From assembly GCA_023416515.1 (NCBI GenBank), contig JAEZHP010000062.1, forward strand, positions 96,506-160,505: a stretch of DNA of 64,000 nt, in the 5' to 3' direction. Below the pieces are notes generated by a model, which did no database searches, had not been told where the DNA came from, and was given only the letters and a program-made list of their open reading frames with translations. Shown in pieces: positions 42,301 to 50,246 of this stretch (its first letter is position 1; each line of letters begins with the position of its first letter). The stretch comes from Pseudomonadota bacterium (GTDB lineage: Bacteria; Pseudomonadota; Alphaproteobacteria; Sphingomonadales; Sphingomonadaceae). A program made the translations under genes and the position numbers.

Positions 42301-43737
42301 GCGCCGACCAGCGGCACCTACACCTTCCAGATCCGCTCCTACGAGGACGCGGGGACGGCGACGTCGAGCGGCGCCTATACGATCAACCTCAGCATCGGGC
42401 CGCAGGCGAGCCAGGCAGTCATCGACCAGGAGAATATCGACGCGCTGATCTCCGGCTCGCGCTGGAACACGTCGACCATCACCTACGGATTCACCACCGA
42501 CCCGACTCAATATGCGGGAAGCGAGGGGTCGCCAGAGAAGACCAACAATTTCGAGACCTTGAACCCGGTTCAGCGCGCCGCCTCGGTCACCGCCTTCGCT
42601 CTGATTACCCAATATACCGGGCTCGCCTTCACTGAGAACGTGGCATCGCCCGGCCTGGCGCAGATCCGAATGGCGCAGAGCGACGAGCCGGACACCGCCT
42701 ATGCCTATTATCCGGGTGTTGGTGATGGCGGCGATGCGTGGTTCCGCAACAGCGCTCCGGTGAATTCGCCGCAGTCGCCGCCTCGCTACGACAATCCCGT
42801 CGCAGGCAATTACGGCTACCTGACGTTCCTTCACGAGCTCGGCCACGCCATGGGCCTCAAGCACGGTCACGAATCGCCGGCGCTGAGCCCCGATCGGGAT
42901 TCGATGGAATTCTCCATCATGACCTATCGAGGCTATATCGGCGCCGACTACGAAGGCACCGGCTACAAGAACGAGACCTGGGGGTTCGCTCAGAGCTTCA
43001 TGATGTACGACATCGCGGCTCTGCAGAAGATCTATGGCGCCAATTACGCGACCCAGGCCGGCGACAGCACCTACAGCTGGAATCCGACCACTGGCGCCTT
43101 CTCGATCAACGGCGTGGTTCAGTGGACGCCGGGCGGCAACCGCGTGTTCCAGACCGTCTGGGACGGCGGCGGCACCGACACTTACAACCTCTCCGGCTAC
43201 TCCAGCCCGGTGACGATCGACCTTCGGCCGGGAGAATGGACGACCACTTCATCGGTCCAGCTCGCCAATTTGGGCGGTAACGCCAGTCCGCTCTATGCGC
43301 GGGGCAACGTGGCCAACGCGTTGCTGTTCAACGGCGACACCCGTTCTCTGATCGAGAATGCGGTCGGCGGCAGCGGCAACGACACGATCATTGCCAATCA
43401 GGCTTCCAACAGGCTGACCGGCGGCGCCGGCTCCGATACCTTCGCATGGCGATCGATCGGGGATGCGCAGATGTCGAACCCCGACCGGATCCTCGATTTC
43501 GTGCGGGGCGCGGACAAGATCGATCTTTCGGGAATCGACGCGATCATCGGCTCGCCAGCGGACGACGCCTTCACGTTCATCGGCTCCAACGCCTTCACCG
43601 GGGTCGCCGGGCAGCTTCGCTTCGACGTCGATGCCAATGGGGTGAACATTTATGGCGACGTCGACGGCAACGGCATCGCCGACCTGCACATCATCGTGAA
43701 TGGAACCAGCATCGGGACCGCGGACTTCATCTTCTAG
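39349..43737 (+). CDS. Large modular RTX protease: tandem RTX units, cadherin-like, PPC and M10 domains
   Basis: A protein of 1462 residues from ATG 39349, with GGAGAG upstream and no Sec signal. Order: a short TPGDD repeat; five tandem units of 102-104 residues (residues about 35-548) with GGxGxD calcium repeats; a first serralysin C-terminal module (about 560-660); two cadherin-like domains (about 668-862); a PPC-type domain (about 890-1020); an M10 catalytic domain with zinc motif HELGHAMGLKH at 1162-1172 and Met-turn SIMTYR at 1189-1194; and a second serralysin module ending TADFIF. The protease sits near the C-terminus, unlike classic serralysins. Type I secretion is inferred; no transporter genes adjoin. 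The long N-terminus suggests surface attachment. Confidence 0.88.
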   Translation: MPVIVGTPGDDDLTGTPGDDLLQGLGGNDRLNGGAGADTMEGGPGNDIYFVDLASDVVRELANEGQDYVYTSVSYALAEGSHVEYLATTATGSTAALSLYGNEFANTIVANDGNNFVSGGAGDDFIMAFGGDDIIDGGTGADVMEGGTGNDIYYADSVSDIVRESIGGGFDYVYTSTTLALPNGSEVEFLATRATLSTEGLALYGNEFANTIIANYGNNGLYGGASDDFLAGLDGDDILDGGTGADVMEGGDGNDIYFVDSGGDVVRDTSGTDLVFTSVTYALPAGAAIELLGTTNEFSTEGLALFGNEFANTIIANNGNNGLYGGAGNDFLSALGGDDILDGGTGADVMEGGHGNDIYFVDNAGDVIREASGYDLVFTSVSYALAAGAAIELLGTTNEFSLDALTLYGNEFANTITGNNGNNGLYGGDGNDFLSGLLGNDILDGGAGADVLEGGHGDDIYYVDQQGDVVRDSSGFDIVYTSASYGLANGATIEVLQASDLFSTTALNLYGNEFANTIVGNNGANLLVGGAGADRLEGNGGNDTLDGGADQDVLVGGAGADIFRFSAASDSAVGFADTIADFQTGIDRIDLSLIDANSQTINRDSFLFIGAQGFTGRAGELRYVQSGSTFDLYGDLNGDSVADLHIRVVGNGLVVGDINGAVAAPPANRPPAISSGTAASVAENSAASTIVYQTVASDPDGDPVTYRLSGPDAGLFSIDSSGAVRLLSPADYEARSSYAFTVVAEDGRGGAASQPVTLSIQNVNEAPVISSGTAATIPENSPTSTVVYQVVASDPDGNPLSYSLSGTDAAFFTIDANGAVRFIQSPDYETRSSYSFSVNASDGSLAATRGVTVTVTDVNESVGSTPIINETSAANDSIAQAQVILRSQLAVASNPNLGDQTLPSVQINGTISPLGDSDYFSITLQAGELLILDVDGTVSLDSFLKVFGPDGTLIAQNDDAVSFDAGSTAHSGVSHNMDSLVRFRAPTSGTYTFQIRSYEDAGTATSSGAYTINLSIGPQASQAVIDQENIDALISGSRWNTSTITYGFTTDPTQYAGSEGSPEKTNNFETLNPVQRAASVTAFALITQYTGLAFTENVASPGLAQIRMAQSDEPDTAYAYYPGVGDGGDAWFRNSAPVNSPQSPPRYDNPVAGNYGYLTFLHELGHAMGLKHGHESPALSPDRDSMEFSIMTYRGYIGADYEGTGYKNETWGFAQSFMMYDIAALQKIYGANYATQAGDSTYSWNPTTGAFSINGVVQWTPGGNRVFQTVWDGGGTDTYNLSGYSSPVTIDLRPGEWTTTSSVQLANLGGNASPLYARGNVANALLFNGDTRSLIENAVGGSGNDTIIANQASNRLTGGAGSDTFAWRSIGDAQMSNPDRILDFVRGADKIDLSGIDAIIGSPADDAFTFIGSNAFTGVAGQLRFDVDANGVNIYGDVDGNGIADLHIIVNGTSIGTADFIF
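39451..40992 (+). repeat. Five tandem 306-312-base coding repeats in the RTX protease gene
   Basis: Units at 39451-39762, 39763-40074, 40075-40380, 40381-40686 and 40687-40992. Each encodes GADVMEGG..NDIYFVD, a VVRD segment, a YALxxG strand, LYGNEFANTI and NGLYGG...DILDGG. The boundary string CCGGCGCCGACGTCATGGA recurs almost unchanged at three junctions, so unit number could change by recombination. Confidence 0.88.
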
Positions 43738-43761
43738 TAATCCGCGCGGTCCGGAGAGACC

Positions 43762-44022
43762 ATGATGAAGCTAGTGATTGGACTGGCCGCGGCGACCGCG
43801 GCAGCGATGAGCATGGAGGCTACGACGCCCGACACCCAGCCTTCCGGAAAGCAGATCGCCCCCGCCCGGGACGGCAACGTCGCCATCCAGGAGGAGCTCG
43901 ACGCGGCGCGCAGGGCGTGCACGATCGCGGCCTATGACCTGTTCATCGCCCGTCATCCGGGCCATCCGCTCGAGGCGGTCGCGCGGGAGGAACGGGCGCG
44001 GCTGCAAAACCACGGGCGCTAG
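43762..44022 (+). CDS. Small secreted protein of unknown function
   Basis: A protein of 86 residues starting 24 bases after the RTX protease stop (two adjacent ATG codons; the first is used). The first 18 residues (MMKLVIGLAAATAAAMSM) look like a short signal peptide, followed by a Pro/Thr-rich linker and a helical part (IQEELDAARRACTIAAYDLFIARHPGHPLEAVAREERARL) with the spacing of one tetratricopeptide-like helix pair. Proximity suggests co-transcription with the protease, so an accessory or inhibitor role is conceivable, but no known inhibitor motif is present. Confidence 0.6.
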   Translation: MMKLVIGLAAATAAAMSMEATTPDTQPSGKQIAPARDGNVAIQEELDAARRACTIAAYDLFIARHPGHPLEAVAREERARLQNHGR

Positions 44023-44043
44023 GGCAAATTCCGCCTCGGCCGG

Positions 44044-44409
44044 TCAGGCGGCTCGGTCGCCGGCGGGCTCTTGAACGATCGTCGCTTCATCCGCGGCCTG
44101 CCTTCGCCCGACCAATAGGGAGGGGGCGAAGCGTCCCAGAAGGATGAGCAGGGTCGGCAGGGACAGGGTGGTGATCATGTCCTTGAGGCTTTCCCGCCAC
44201 TGCCCGGGCCATGTCTCGTGAAGGTAATCCGCCCATTCGTTGGCGAGACCCGCGACCAGGATCAGGAACCAGGGCAGGATGGGGCATGACCGCCGCGGGA
44301 GCACAGCGGTCAGGAGAAGATAAAGGCCGAGACCCGTCAGCAGGTGAAGCGCGTCCCTGCTGAGGCCGGTATCTTCCGTGATCACTGTCTTGATCGCCGC
44401 CCAGTCCAC
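44044..44409 (-). CDS. Small membrane protein of unknown function
   Basis: A protein of 121 residues from GTG 44409, chosen because AAAGGAA lies 6 bases upstream; the frame extends to an ATG at 44499 but those residues are Arg/Ala-rich and overlap the kynA start. Three hydrophobic segments are seen (ALHLLTGLGLYLLLTAV, LPWFLILVAGLANEWADYL, and MITTLSLPTLLILLGRF). The middle segment with a conserved-looking glutamate/aspartate (NEWADY) recalls VanZ-like proteins, but this is weak. Divergent from kynA with 88 bases between. Confidence 0.6.
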   Translation of the reverse strand: MDWAAIKTVITEDTGLSRDALHLLTGLGLYLLLTAVLPRRSCPILPWFLILVAGLANEWADYLHETWPGQWRESLKDMITTLSLPTLLILLGRFAPSLLVGRRQAADEATIVQEPAGDRAA

Positions 44410-44497
44410 TGCGGTTCCTTTCGCAGCGCGTGGTAGCGCCCGTCCAGCTGCACGCACAGCCCTTGCGTGCTGCGGGACCGCCGATACACCGGACGCC

Positions 44498-45295
44498 ATG
44501 AAATCCCCCGACGAGATGACCTATGGCGACTATCTGGGGCTCGACCAGCTGCTCGCCGCCCAGCACCCGCAGTCCGAGCACCATGACGAGCTGCTGTTCA
44601 TCATCATCCACCAGACCAAGGAACTGTGGCTCAAGCAGATGGTGGCTGAGCTGAAGGCGGCGGCGGAGATGATTCGCGGCGACCGGCTGATCGAGGTCCA
44701 CAAGATCCTGTCGCGCGTATCCCGGATTCAAGCGGTGCTGACCCTGAGCTGGGACATATTGTCGACCATGACCCCGGCCGATTACCTCAAGTTCCGGGGC
44801 GGGCTCGGCACGTCGAGCGGCTTCCAATCCGCGCAGTTCCGACAGATCGAGTTCCTGTTCGGGTTCAAGGATGCCGGCCACCTGCGCTTCCAGCGCGAAG
44901 GAACGGCGGCCCGCGCGGCGCTCGAGGAGGCCTACAACGCGCCGAGTCTGTGGGACGAGGCCAATCGCGCCCTTGCGCGCGCCGGGTTCCCGCTGCCGCC
45001 TGAGGCGATCGAGCGCGACTGGACCCGGCCCTACGAGCCGAACGAAGGGGTCGAGGAGGCTTGGGCGACCATCTACCGCGATCCCGAGCGATGGTGGGTC
45101 TTCTATCAGCTCGCCGAGAAGCTGGTCGACATCGACGATGCAACCGCGACATGGCGCCACAAGCACGCGATCACGGTTGAGCGGGTGATCGGTTTCAAGC
45201 GGGGCACCGGCGGCACCGCCGGGGTATCCTACCTTCAGTCCACGATCGGCAAACGCGCCTTCCCCGAACTGTGGACGCTTAGGACCAAGCTCTAG
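44498..45295 (+). CDS. kynA: Tryptophan 2,3-dioxygenase
   Basis: A protein of 265 residues, a normal bacterial length. It is a haem enzyme that opens the indole ring of L-tryptophan to N-formylkynurenine, the first step of the kynurenine pathway. Seen: MTYGDYLGLDQLLAAQ, the distal histidine and substrate region in SEHHDELLFIIIHQTKELWLKQ, FRGGLGTSSGFQSAQFRQIE, and near the C-terminus WRHKHAITVERVIGFKRGTGGTAGVSYL, which holds the haem-ligand histidine and the arginine/threonine site. No kynB or kynU is in the window. The stop shares CTAG with that of the convergent manA. Confidence 0.96.
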   Translation: MKSPDEMTYGDYLGLDQLLAAQHPQSEHHDELLFIIIHQTKELWLKQMVAELKAAAEMIRGDRLIEVHKILSRVSRIQAVLTLSWDILSTMTPADYLKFRGGLGTSSGFQSAQFRQIEFLFGFKDAGHLRFQREGTAARAALEEAYNAPSLWDEANRALARAGFPLPPEAIERDWTRPYEPNEGVEEAWATIYRDPERWWVFYQLAEKLVDIDDATATWRHKHAITVERVIGFKRGTGGTAGVSYLQSTIGKRAFPELWTLRTKL

Positions 45296-46173
45296 CGCAG
45301 CAGGTCGGGCCTAAGGTCAGAGCCGGTGTAGGCGACCAGAAGGTCGGCACCTTCGCCAGGCTCAAGCGACGACACCGCGGGGACTCGCCAGACCTCCCCA
45401 GGGCGCAGCGGCGCTCCGTCGAGGCGCGCGCCTTGCGCGAGTGGGATCAGCAGCAGCTCGGTGGCGGAGCCATCGATCCGGGCCGGCGCCGAGAGCCGCC
45501 AGCGCTCCAGGACGAAACTGCCGCCTTCGAGCAGCAGCTCCCGCCCGTCGCCGACGCAGCGCGGCTCTGGCGTGATGGGCGCGGGCCCGGGGATCGCGAC
45601 ATCGATGGCGTCGTCGAGATGGAGCTCCCGCGGCCGTCCATAATCGTAGAGCCGGTAGGTGAGGTCGAGATTCTGCTGGACCTCGATGAGGCTGATGCCG
45701 CCGCCGATGGCGTGAATGGTGCCGCCCGGGCAGGCGAGGACGTCGCCGGCCGCGACCGGGCGCCAGTCTATCAACTGCTCGATCGACCCGTCGAGAGCCG
45801 CGTCGCGCAATTTGCCGGCTTCGATACCCTGCCGAAGCCCGAGCCCGATGACCGCGCCAGGCTCGGCGTCGAGGACAAACCATGCCTCGTCCTTGCCGCA
45901 GGGCAGCCCGCGGACCGCCGCCTGGCGCGAGTCCGGGTGGACTTGGATCGACAGGAGATCGGCCGTGAACAGGTGCTTGACCAGCAATCGGCAGGCCGAG
46001 GCGTCTTGCTCCTCGTGCCAGACCTCGCCGATCCTCTCGCCGGCGTGAGCGAAGTCGGCGAAGACGTGTGGGAGCACGGCCCGGCCCCAAGGACGCGCGA
46101 CCGCGCGCGGCGAGAGCCGCGTTGCCAGATCCGGCCGATCTTCCCACCTCAGCGGCGAGAGCATGCGCCTCAT
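45292..46173 (-). CDS. manA: Mannose-6-phosphate isomerase, class I
   Basis: A cupin-fold zinc enzyme of about 293 residues from ATG 46173 (AAAAGG 9 bases upstream); ATG 46164 is an alternative. It interconverts fructose-6-phosphate and mannose-6-phosphate and so feeds GDP-mannose-type sugars to polysaccharide synthesis. The class I metal-site motif is visible: DLLSIQVHPDSRQA (QxHP), followed by GKDEAWFVLDAEPGA (E) and CPGGTIHAIGGGISLIEVQQNLDLTYRLYDYGR. It is shorter than the 390-residue E. coli enzyme, lacking part of the helical insert. It lies near the exopolysaccharide locus, but is transcribed away from it. Confidence 0.9.
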   Translation of the reverse strand: MRRMLSPLRWEDRPDLATRLSPRAVARPWGRAVLPHVFADFAHAGERIGEVWHEEQDASACRLLVKHLFTADLLSIQVHPDSRQAAVRGLPCGKDEAWFVLDAEPGAVIGLGLRQGIEAGKLRDAALDGSIEQLIDWRPVAAGDVLACPGGTIHAIGGGISLIEVQQNLDLTYRLYDYGRPRELHLDDAIDVAIPGPAPITPEPRCVGDGRELLLEGGSFVLERWRLSAPARIDGSATELLLIPLAQGARLDGAPLRPGEVWRVPAVSSLEPGEGADLLVAYTGSDLRPDLLR

Positions 46174-46388
46174 GCCGGCACGCCTTTTTAGGAGCAACGA
46201 CGCACGGCGCGTCGCCAACCTCTCGCCGCCCATTGTCATGCTAAGTGCTTGACATTTAGTTGCCGGTGCGATGGAGGCGGCGGCCGGGGGGCCGGCTGAT
46301 CGACCGCGGCTTGTGGGAGCAGGGTCGATCCAGACAGAAGGCAGGACAGGTGGCGAAGCTGGCGCGGTCGGCTCGTCGCGGAAAGATT

Positions 46389-47213
46389 ATGGTTTTTCGC
46401 AAGCTCTTCAGCAGCCTCGGCGGCGGCTCCGGCTCCAAGGCGCCTCACGGCAAGCCGGGCGCGCGCGCCTATGCGATCGGCGATGTCCATGGCTGCCTCG
46501 CCCAGCTCGACCGGCTGATCGGACGGATCGAGGCCGACCTCGACGCTCGGCCGGTCAAGGAAGCATTCCTGGTCTTCGTCGGCGATCTCATCGACCGCGG
46601 GCCCGATTCGGCGGGGGTGATCGAGCGGCTGCGCACCTATTCGCGGCCCGGTCTCAAGCCGATCTTCCTCACCGGAAATCATGAGGAATATTTCCTGCGT
46701 GTGCTGGCGGGCGAGCGCGGAGTGCTCGACAATTGGCTCGACTATGGCGGCAAGCAGTGTGCCGAGAGCTATGGGATCTCGTCAGATCAGCTGGTCGCGT
46801 TGCCCGAGGACCAGGCGCTCGCGCTGCTTCGGCGGCAGGTCCCCGACGGGCATCGCCGCTTCCTCAAGAGCTTCGGGGACACCTTTCGCTTCGGGGACTA
46901 TCTGTTCGTCCACGCAGGCATCCGCCCCGGCCTTCCGCTCGAGCAGCAGAGTCGTGCGGATTTGCGCTGGATCCGCGAACCGTTCCTCCAGGATGCCGGT
47001 GACCACGGCTTCGTCGTCGTCCACGGCCACACCATCGTCGAAACCGTGGAAGAGCTTCCCAACCGCATCGGGATCGACACCGGCGCATATCGGAGCGGAG
47101 TCCTCACGGCGCTGGTGATCGACGGCGCGGAGCGCCGCTTCCTGTCGGCGGCCGCCGACGAGGCGCAAAGCTCCGATCCGCTCCCGCGCGGGGTTGCCAG
47201 GGTTGGGAGCTAG
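46389..47213 (+). CDS. Metallophosphoesterase (PP2A-like serine/threonine phosphatase type)
   Basis: A protein of 274 residues from ATG 46389 with GGAAAG upstream. The metal-site motifs of calcineurin-like phosphatases are in order: GDVHG (in YAIGDVHGCLAQLDRL), GDLIDRG (VFVGDLIDRGPDS), GNHE (FLTGNHEEYF), a histidine in FVHAGIRPG and VVHGHT near the end. This is the bacterial PrpA-like serine/threonine phosphatase pattern. It is immediately upstream (42 bases) of the exopolysaccharide export genes and may be part of their transcript; a role in reversing kinase-driven control of export is a guess. Confidence 0.88.
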   Translation: MVFRKLFSSLGGGSGSKAPHGKPGARAYAIGDVHGCLAQLDRLIGRIEADLDARPVKEAFLVFVGDLIDRGPDSAGVIERLRTYSRPGLKPIFLTGNHEEYFLRVLAGERGVLDNWLDYGGKQCAESYGISSDQLVALPEDQALALLRRQVPDGHRRFLKSFGDTFRFGDYLFVHAGIRPGLPLEQQSRADLRWIREPFLQDAGDHGFVVVHGHTIVETVEELPNRIGIDTGAYRSGVLTALVIDGAERRFLSAAADEAQSSDPLPRGVARVGS

Positions 47214-47254
47214 CTCCTAATGAGAAAAGCCAATGGGGAGCAGCGCTGAGAAGT

Positions 47255-47992
47255 ATGTCAGGGCCGAAAAAGATGAATGAAGCATTTCGGCTGTTCGCCG
47301 GCGCGATGGCGAAGCTGTCGCTGTGTCTGTTCGCGATGGTGCTTGTCACGGCGTGTCAGTCGACCCGCGGCGGTACCATTCCTTATGCCACGCAGGAGCT
47401 GGCGCCGCCCGATCGTCCGACGGCAGCGGCGATCGGCGACGACTACCGGATCACGACCGGCGACAAGCTTCAGGTCACCGTCTTTCGCGTCGAGGACCTT
47501 TCGCGCGATTATCGCGTCGATCTGGCTGGAAACCTGTCGATGCCTCTGATCGGCAATGTCCAGGCCATGGGCCGCACCACCGGCGAGGTTCGTGACGAGA
47601 TTGCCCGCCGGCTGGGCGAGCGCTACCTGCGCGACCCCGACGTCACCGTGTCCGTCACGGAGTCGACGAACAACCGGGTCACCGTGGAAGGTGGCGTTCG
47701 CAATCCGGGACTGTTCCCACTGACCGGCCGGACCTCGCTGCTTCAGGCCGTGGCTATGGCAAGCGGGATCGATCCCCAGAACGGCAATCCTCGCAGGATC
47801 GCGATTTTCCGACATGTCGGGGGTCAGCGCATGGCGGCCGCTTTTGATCTGGAGAGCATAAGAGGGGGCGCGACTTTGGACCCGGAAATCTACCCCGGCG
47901 ATATCGTGGTCGTGCAGACCAACTCGCGCCGCGGCCTGTTCCAGGATGTCCTGCAGGCGCTGCCGCTGGTCGCTCTCTTCCGTCCGTTCTGA
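47255..47992 (+). CDS. Polysaccharide export lipoprotein (GumB/Wza type)
   Basis: A lipoprotein of 245 residues (ATG 47273 also possible). The signal peptide ends in the lipobox VTAC at 31-34, so the mature protein starts with a lipidated cysteine (CQSTRGG). The poly-export domain follows (DYRITTGDKLQVTVFRVEDLSRDYRVDLAGNLSMPLIG) and then an SLBB domain (VTVEGGVRNPGLFPLTGRTSLLQAVAMASGI). Proteins of this type form the outer-membrane channel through which the polymer leaves. Together with the BY-kinase that follows it defines a Wzy-dependent exopolysaccharide pathway. The length is near GumB rather than Wza. Confidence 0.93.
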   Translation: MSGPKKMNEAFRLFAGAMAKLSLCLFAMVLVTACQSTRGGTIPYATQELAPPDRPTAAAIGDDYRITTGDKLQVTVFRVEDLSRDYRVDLAGNLSMPLIGNVQAMGRTTGEVRDEIARRLGERYLRDPDVTVSVTESTNNRVTVEGGVRNPGLFPLTGRTSLLQAVAMASGIDPQNGNPRRIAIFRHVGGQRMAAAFDLESIRGGATLDPEIYPGDIVVVQTNSRRGLFQDVLQALPLVALFRPF

Positions 47993-48029
47993 TGCGCCCA
48001 GCGCGCTTTTGACAGGTAAATAGTTCGCA

Positions 48030-50246
48030 ATGGGCAAGAACGAGATTGAACCCAGGGGCATCGGCGGCGTGTGGCCGGTTGCCGAGGAGGGGCGGGTCGG
48101 TACTCCGCTGCACATGCAGGAGCGCCCGGATTATGGCGCCGCGCGCGGATCCGAGCTCAGCCTCCACATGGTGTGGAACGTCATCTGGTCGTGGCGCTGG
48201 CTGATCCTTGCCGCGATCGCCGCGGGATTGGCCGGCGGCATCATCGCCACCTTGCTGATGACTCCGCGCTATCGCGCAACGGCGACCCTGGAGCTCAACC
48301 CGCCGGTGGTTGAGGTCATGCAGGACCAGCAACGGCTGCAGTCGGTCCAGAACGATCGCCAGTATCTCGAAACCCAGTACGGGCTCCTGCAGAGCCGCGC
48401 GCTCGCGGAGCGGGTCGCCCAGCAACTCAATCTCGCGTCCAACGCCGGAGTGGTTTCGGAAGAGATGAGCCGTGAGGCGCGCCAGCGCGCGGCCGTCGGC
48501 ATGCTCACCTCCAACCTCACCGTGGAGCCGAATCCGCAGAGCCGGCTGGTGAGGATCACCTTTGAATCCGAAGATCCTCAGCTTTCCGCTCGCGTCGCGA
48601 ATGGTTTCGCCGAGAGCTTCATCAGCTCAAGCCTCGAGCGCCGCTATCAGGCCTCGTCTTATGCCCGCGACTTCCTTCAGAGGCAGATCGGGATCGTTCG
48701 CCAGGAGCTCGAAAATTCCGAGCGGCAGCTCGTCGCCTATGCCCAGCAGCAGGGCATTATCAACGTTGCCGGCGGTGGCGGCGAGGGAAGCGCCCCCGGC
48801 GCCGACGCCGGATCGCCGACCGCGGCGACTTTGGTCGCTTTGAACAACGAGCTTTCACAGGCCACCGCCCGGCGGATCGCCGCCGAGCAGCGCTATCGCC
48901 AGGCTCAGGCGACTGGCCCAACCGCTGAAGTGTCGGAGCGCACGAGCGATCTGCGCAACCAGCTCGCGACTCTTCGCGCCGAGTATCAGGAAAAGCTGGA
49001 AGTCTTCCAGCCCGACTACCCGGCCATGGTCCAGCTGCGCTCGCGGATGACCGCGCTCGAGCGGGCTATCCAGGGGGAGGCGGGGAACGTCCGCGCCGGC
49101 CGTCTCGGCACCCTTCGGGCCGACTATCAGGCCGCTGCGAACGAGGAGCGCCAGCTCCAGGCGCAGGTCAACCAGCTCCAGGGCGCCGTGCTTAACCTGC
49201 GCGGGCGTTCGATCCAGTACAACATCATCCAGCGCAACGTGGACCAGAACCGCGCGCTCTATGATGCCCTGCTCCAGCGCTACAAGGAGATCGGGGTCGC
49301 CGGCGGGATCGGCACCAGCCAGGCGTCGATCGTCGACCGTGCAGAAGTTCCGAGCGGTCCGTCGCAGCCGAACCTGATGATGAACATCCTCATCGGTCTG
49401 ATGCTCGGCCTGGTGTCCGGCCTCGGCCTGGCCTTGCTCCTCGAGTTCATCAACGACACGATCAAGAGCCCGGACGACGTCCGCGACAAGCTCCGGCTCG
49501 CGTTCCTCGGCGGCATCCCGGCGTCGAAAGCCAAGGCGATCGAGGAGCTGCAGGAAGCAAGCACGCCGATCAGCGAGGCCTATTTCTCGGCGATCACGTC
49601 GCTCCAGTTCACCACGGAGAGCGGCGCGCCGAAGGTGCTTCTGGTCACCAGCACCCGGCCCGCGGAAGGCAAGTCGACCAGTTCGTGGGCAATCGCCTCA
49701 TCTTTCGGGCGGCTCGGGCGCCGGGTGCTCCTGATCGACGCCGACATGCGCAAGCCGGCCTTCGTGACGGGCGGCGAGAAGTCCGACGGCCTGGCCAATC
49801 TGCTCACCAACCGCGATCCGCTGTCGGCGCACGTCGTCAAGCCGGACGTGGAAGGCGTGTGGCTGCTGCCGTGCGGGCCGCTTCCGCCCAACCCGGCGGA
49901 GCTGCTGTCGTCGCCGCGGCTCAAGGCCATCCTTGCCGAAGCGTCATCGCAATATGATCTGGTCATCGTCGACAGCCCGCCGATCCTCGGCCTCGCCGAC
50001 ACGCCGTTGCTGTCGTCGATCGCGAGCGGCACCTTGCTGGTGATCGAGGCCGGCAAGACCCGCACTCGCGCCGCGTCCGAAGCGCTCGACCGACTGCGCC
50101 AGGCGGGAGCCAATGTCGTGGGTGCCCTACTCACGCGGTATAAGCATGACGCGGTTGGCTACGGCTATTCCTACGACGCCTACAAATACAGTCCGGTGGA
50201 GGGCCGCGAGCGCGAGATCCGGCTGATCGTGGCGAAGAATGGCTGA
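48030..50246 (+). CDS. Exopolysaccharide co-polymerase/tyrosine kinase (GumC/Wzc type)
   Basis: A protein of 738 residues fusing a Wzz-like chain-length regulator to a BY-kinase. Two membrane helices (about 55-77 and 447-467) flank a large periplasmic domain rich in coiled coils (about 250-400). The cytoplasmic kinase has Walker A RPAEGKST (K548), Walker A' VLLIDADMRKP and Walker B DLVIVDSPP. The tail has a tyrosine cluster (YKHDAVGYGYSYDAYKY), the usual autophosphorylation site. It controls polymer length and export with the lipoprotein encoded upstream. The start overlaps nothing; its stop overlaps the next gene by 8 bases. Confidence 0.94.
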   Translation: MGKNEIEPRGIGGVWPVAEEGRVGTPLHMQERPDYGAARGSELSLHMVWNVIWSWRWLILAAIAAGLAGGIIATLLMTPRYRATATLELNPPVVEVMQDQQRLQSVQNDRQYLETQYGLLQSRALAERVAQQLNLASNAGVVSEEMSREARQRAAVGMLTSNLTVEPNPQSRLVRITFESEDPQLSARVANGFAESFISSSLERRYQASSYARDFLQRQIGIVRQELENSERQLVAYAQQQGIINVAGGGGEGSAPGADAGSPTAATLVALNNELSQATARRIAAEQRYRQAQATGPTAEVSERTSDLRNQLATLRAEYQEKLEVFQPDYPAMVQLRSRMTALERAIQGEAGNVRAGRLGTLRADYQAAANEERQLQAQVNQLQGAVLNLRGRSIQYNIIQRNVDQNRALYDALLQRYKEIGVAGGIGTSQASIVDRAEVPSGPSQPNLMMNILIGLMLGLVSGLGLALLLEFINDTIKSPDDVRDKLRLAFLGGIPASKAKAIEELQEASTPISEAYFSAITSLQFTTESGAPKVLLVTSTRPAEGKSTSSWAIASSFGRLGRRVLLIDADMRKPAFVTGGEKSDGLANLLTNRDPLSAHVVKPDVEGVWLLPCGPLPPNPAELLSSPRLKAILAEASSQYDLVIVDSPPILGLADTPLLSSIASGTLLVIEAGKTRTRAASEALDRLRQAGANVVGALLTRYKHDAVGYGYSYDAYKYSPVEGREREIRLIVAKNG

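Noticed and set aside
46249..46254. TTGACA upstream of the metallophosphatase gene as a -35 element
   Set aside because: No -10-like sequence at 16-18 bases downstream, and the gene start is 135 bases away.
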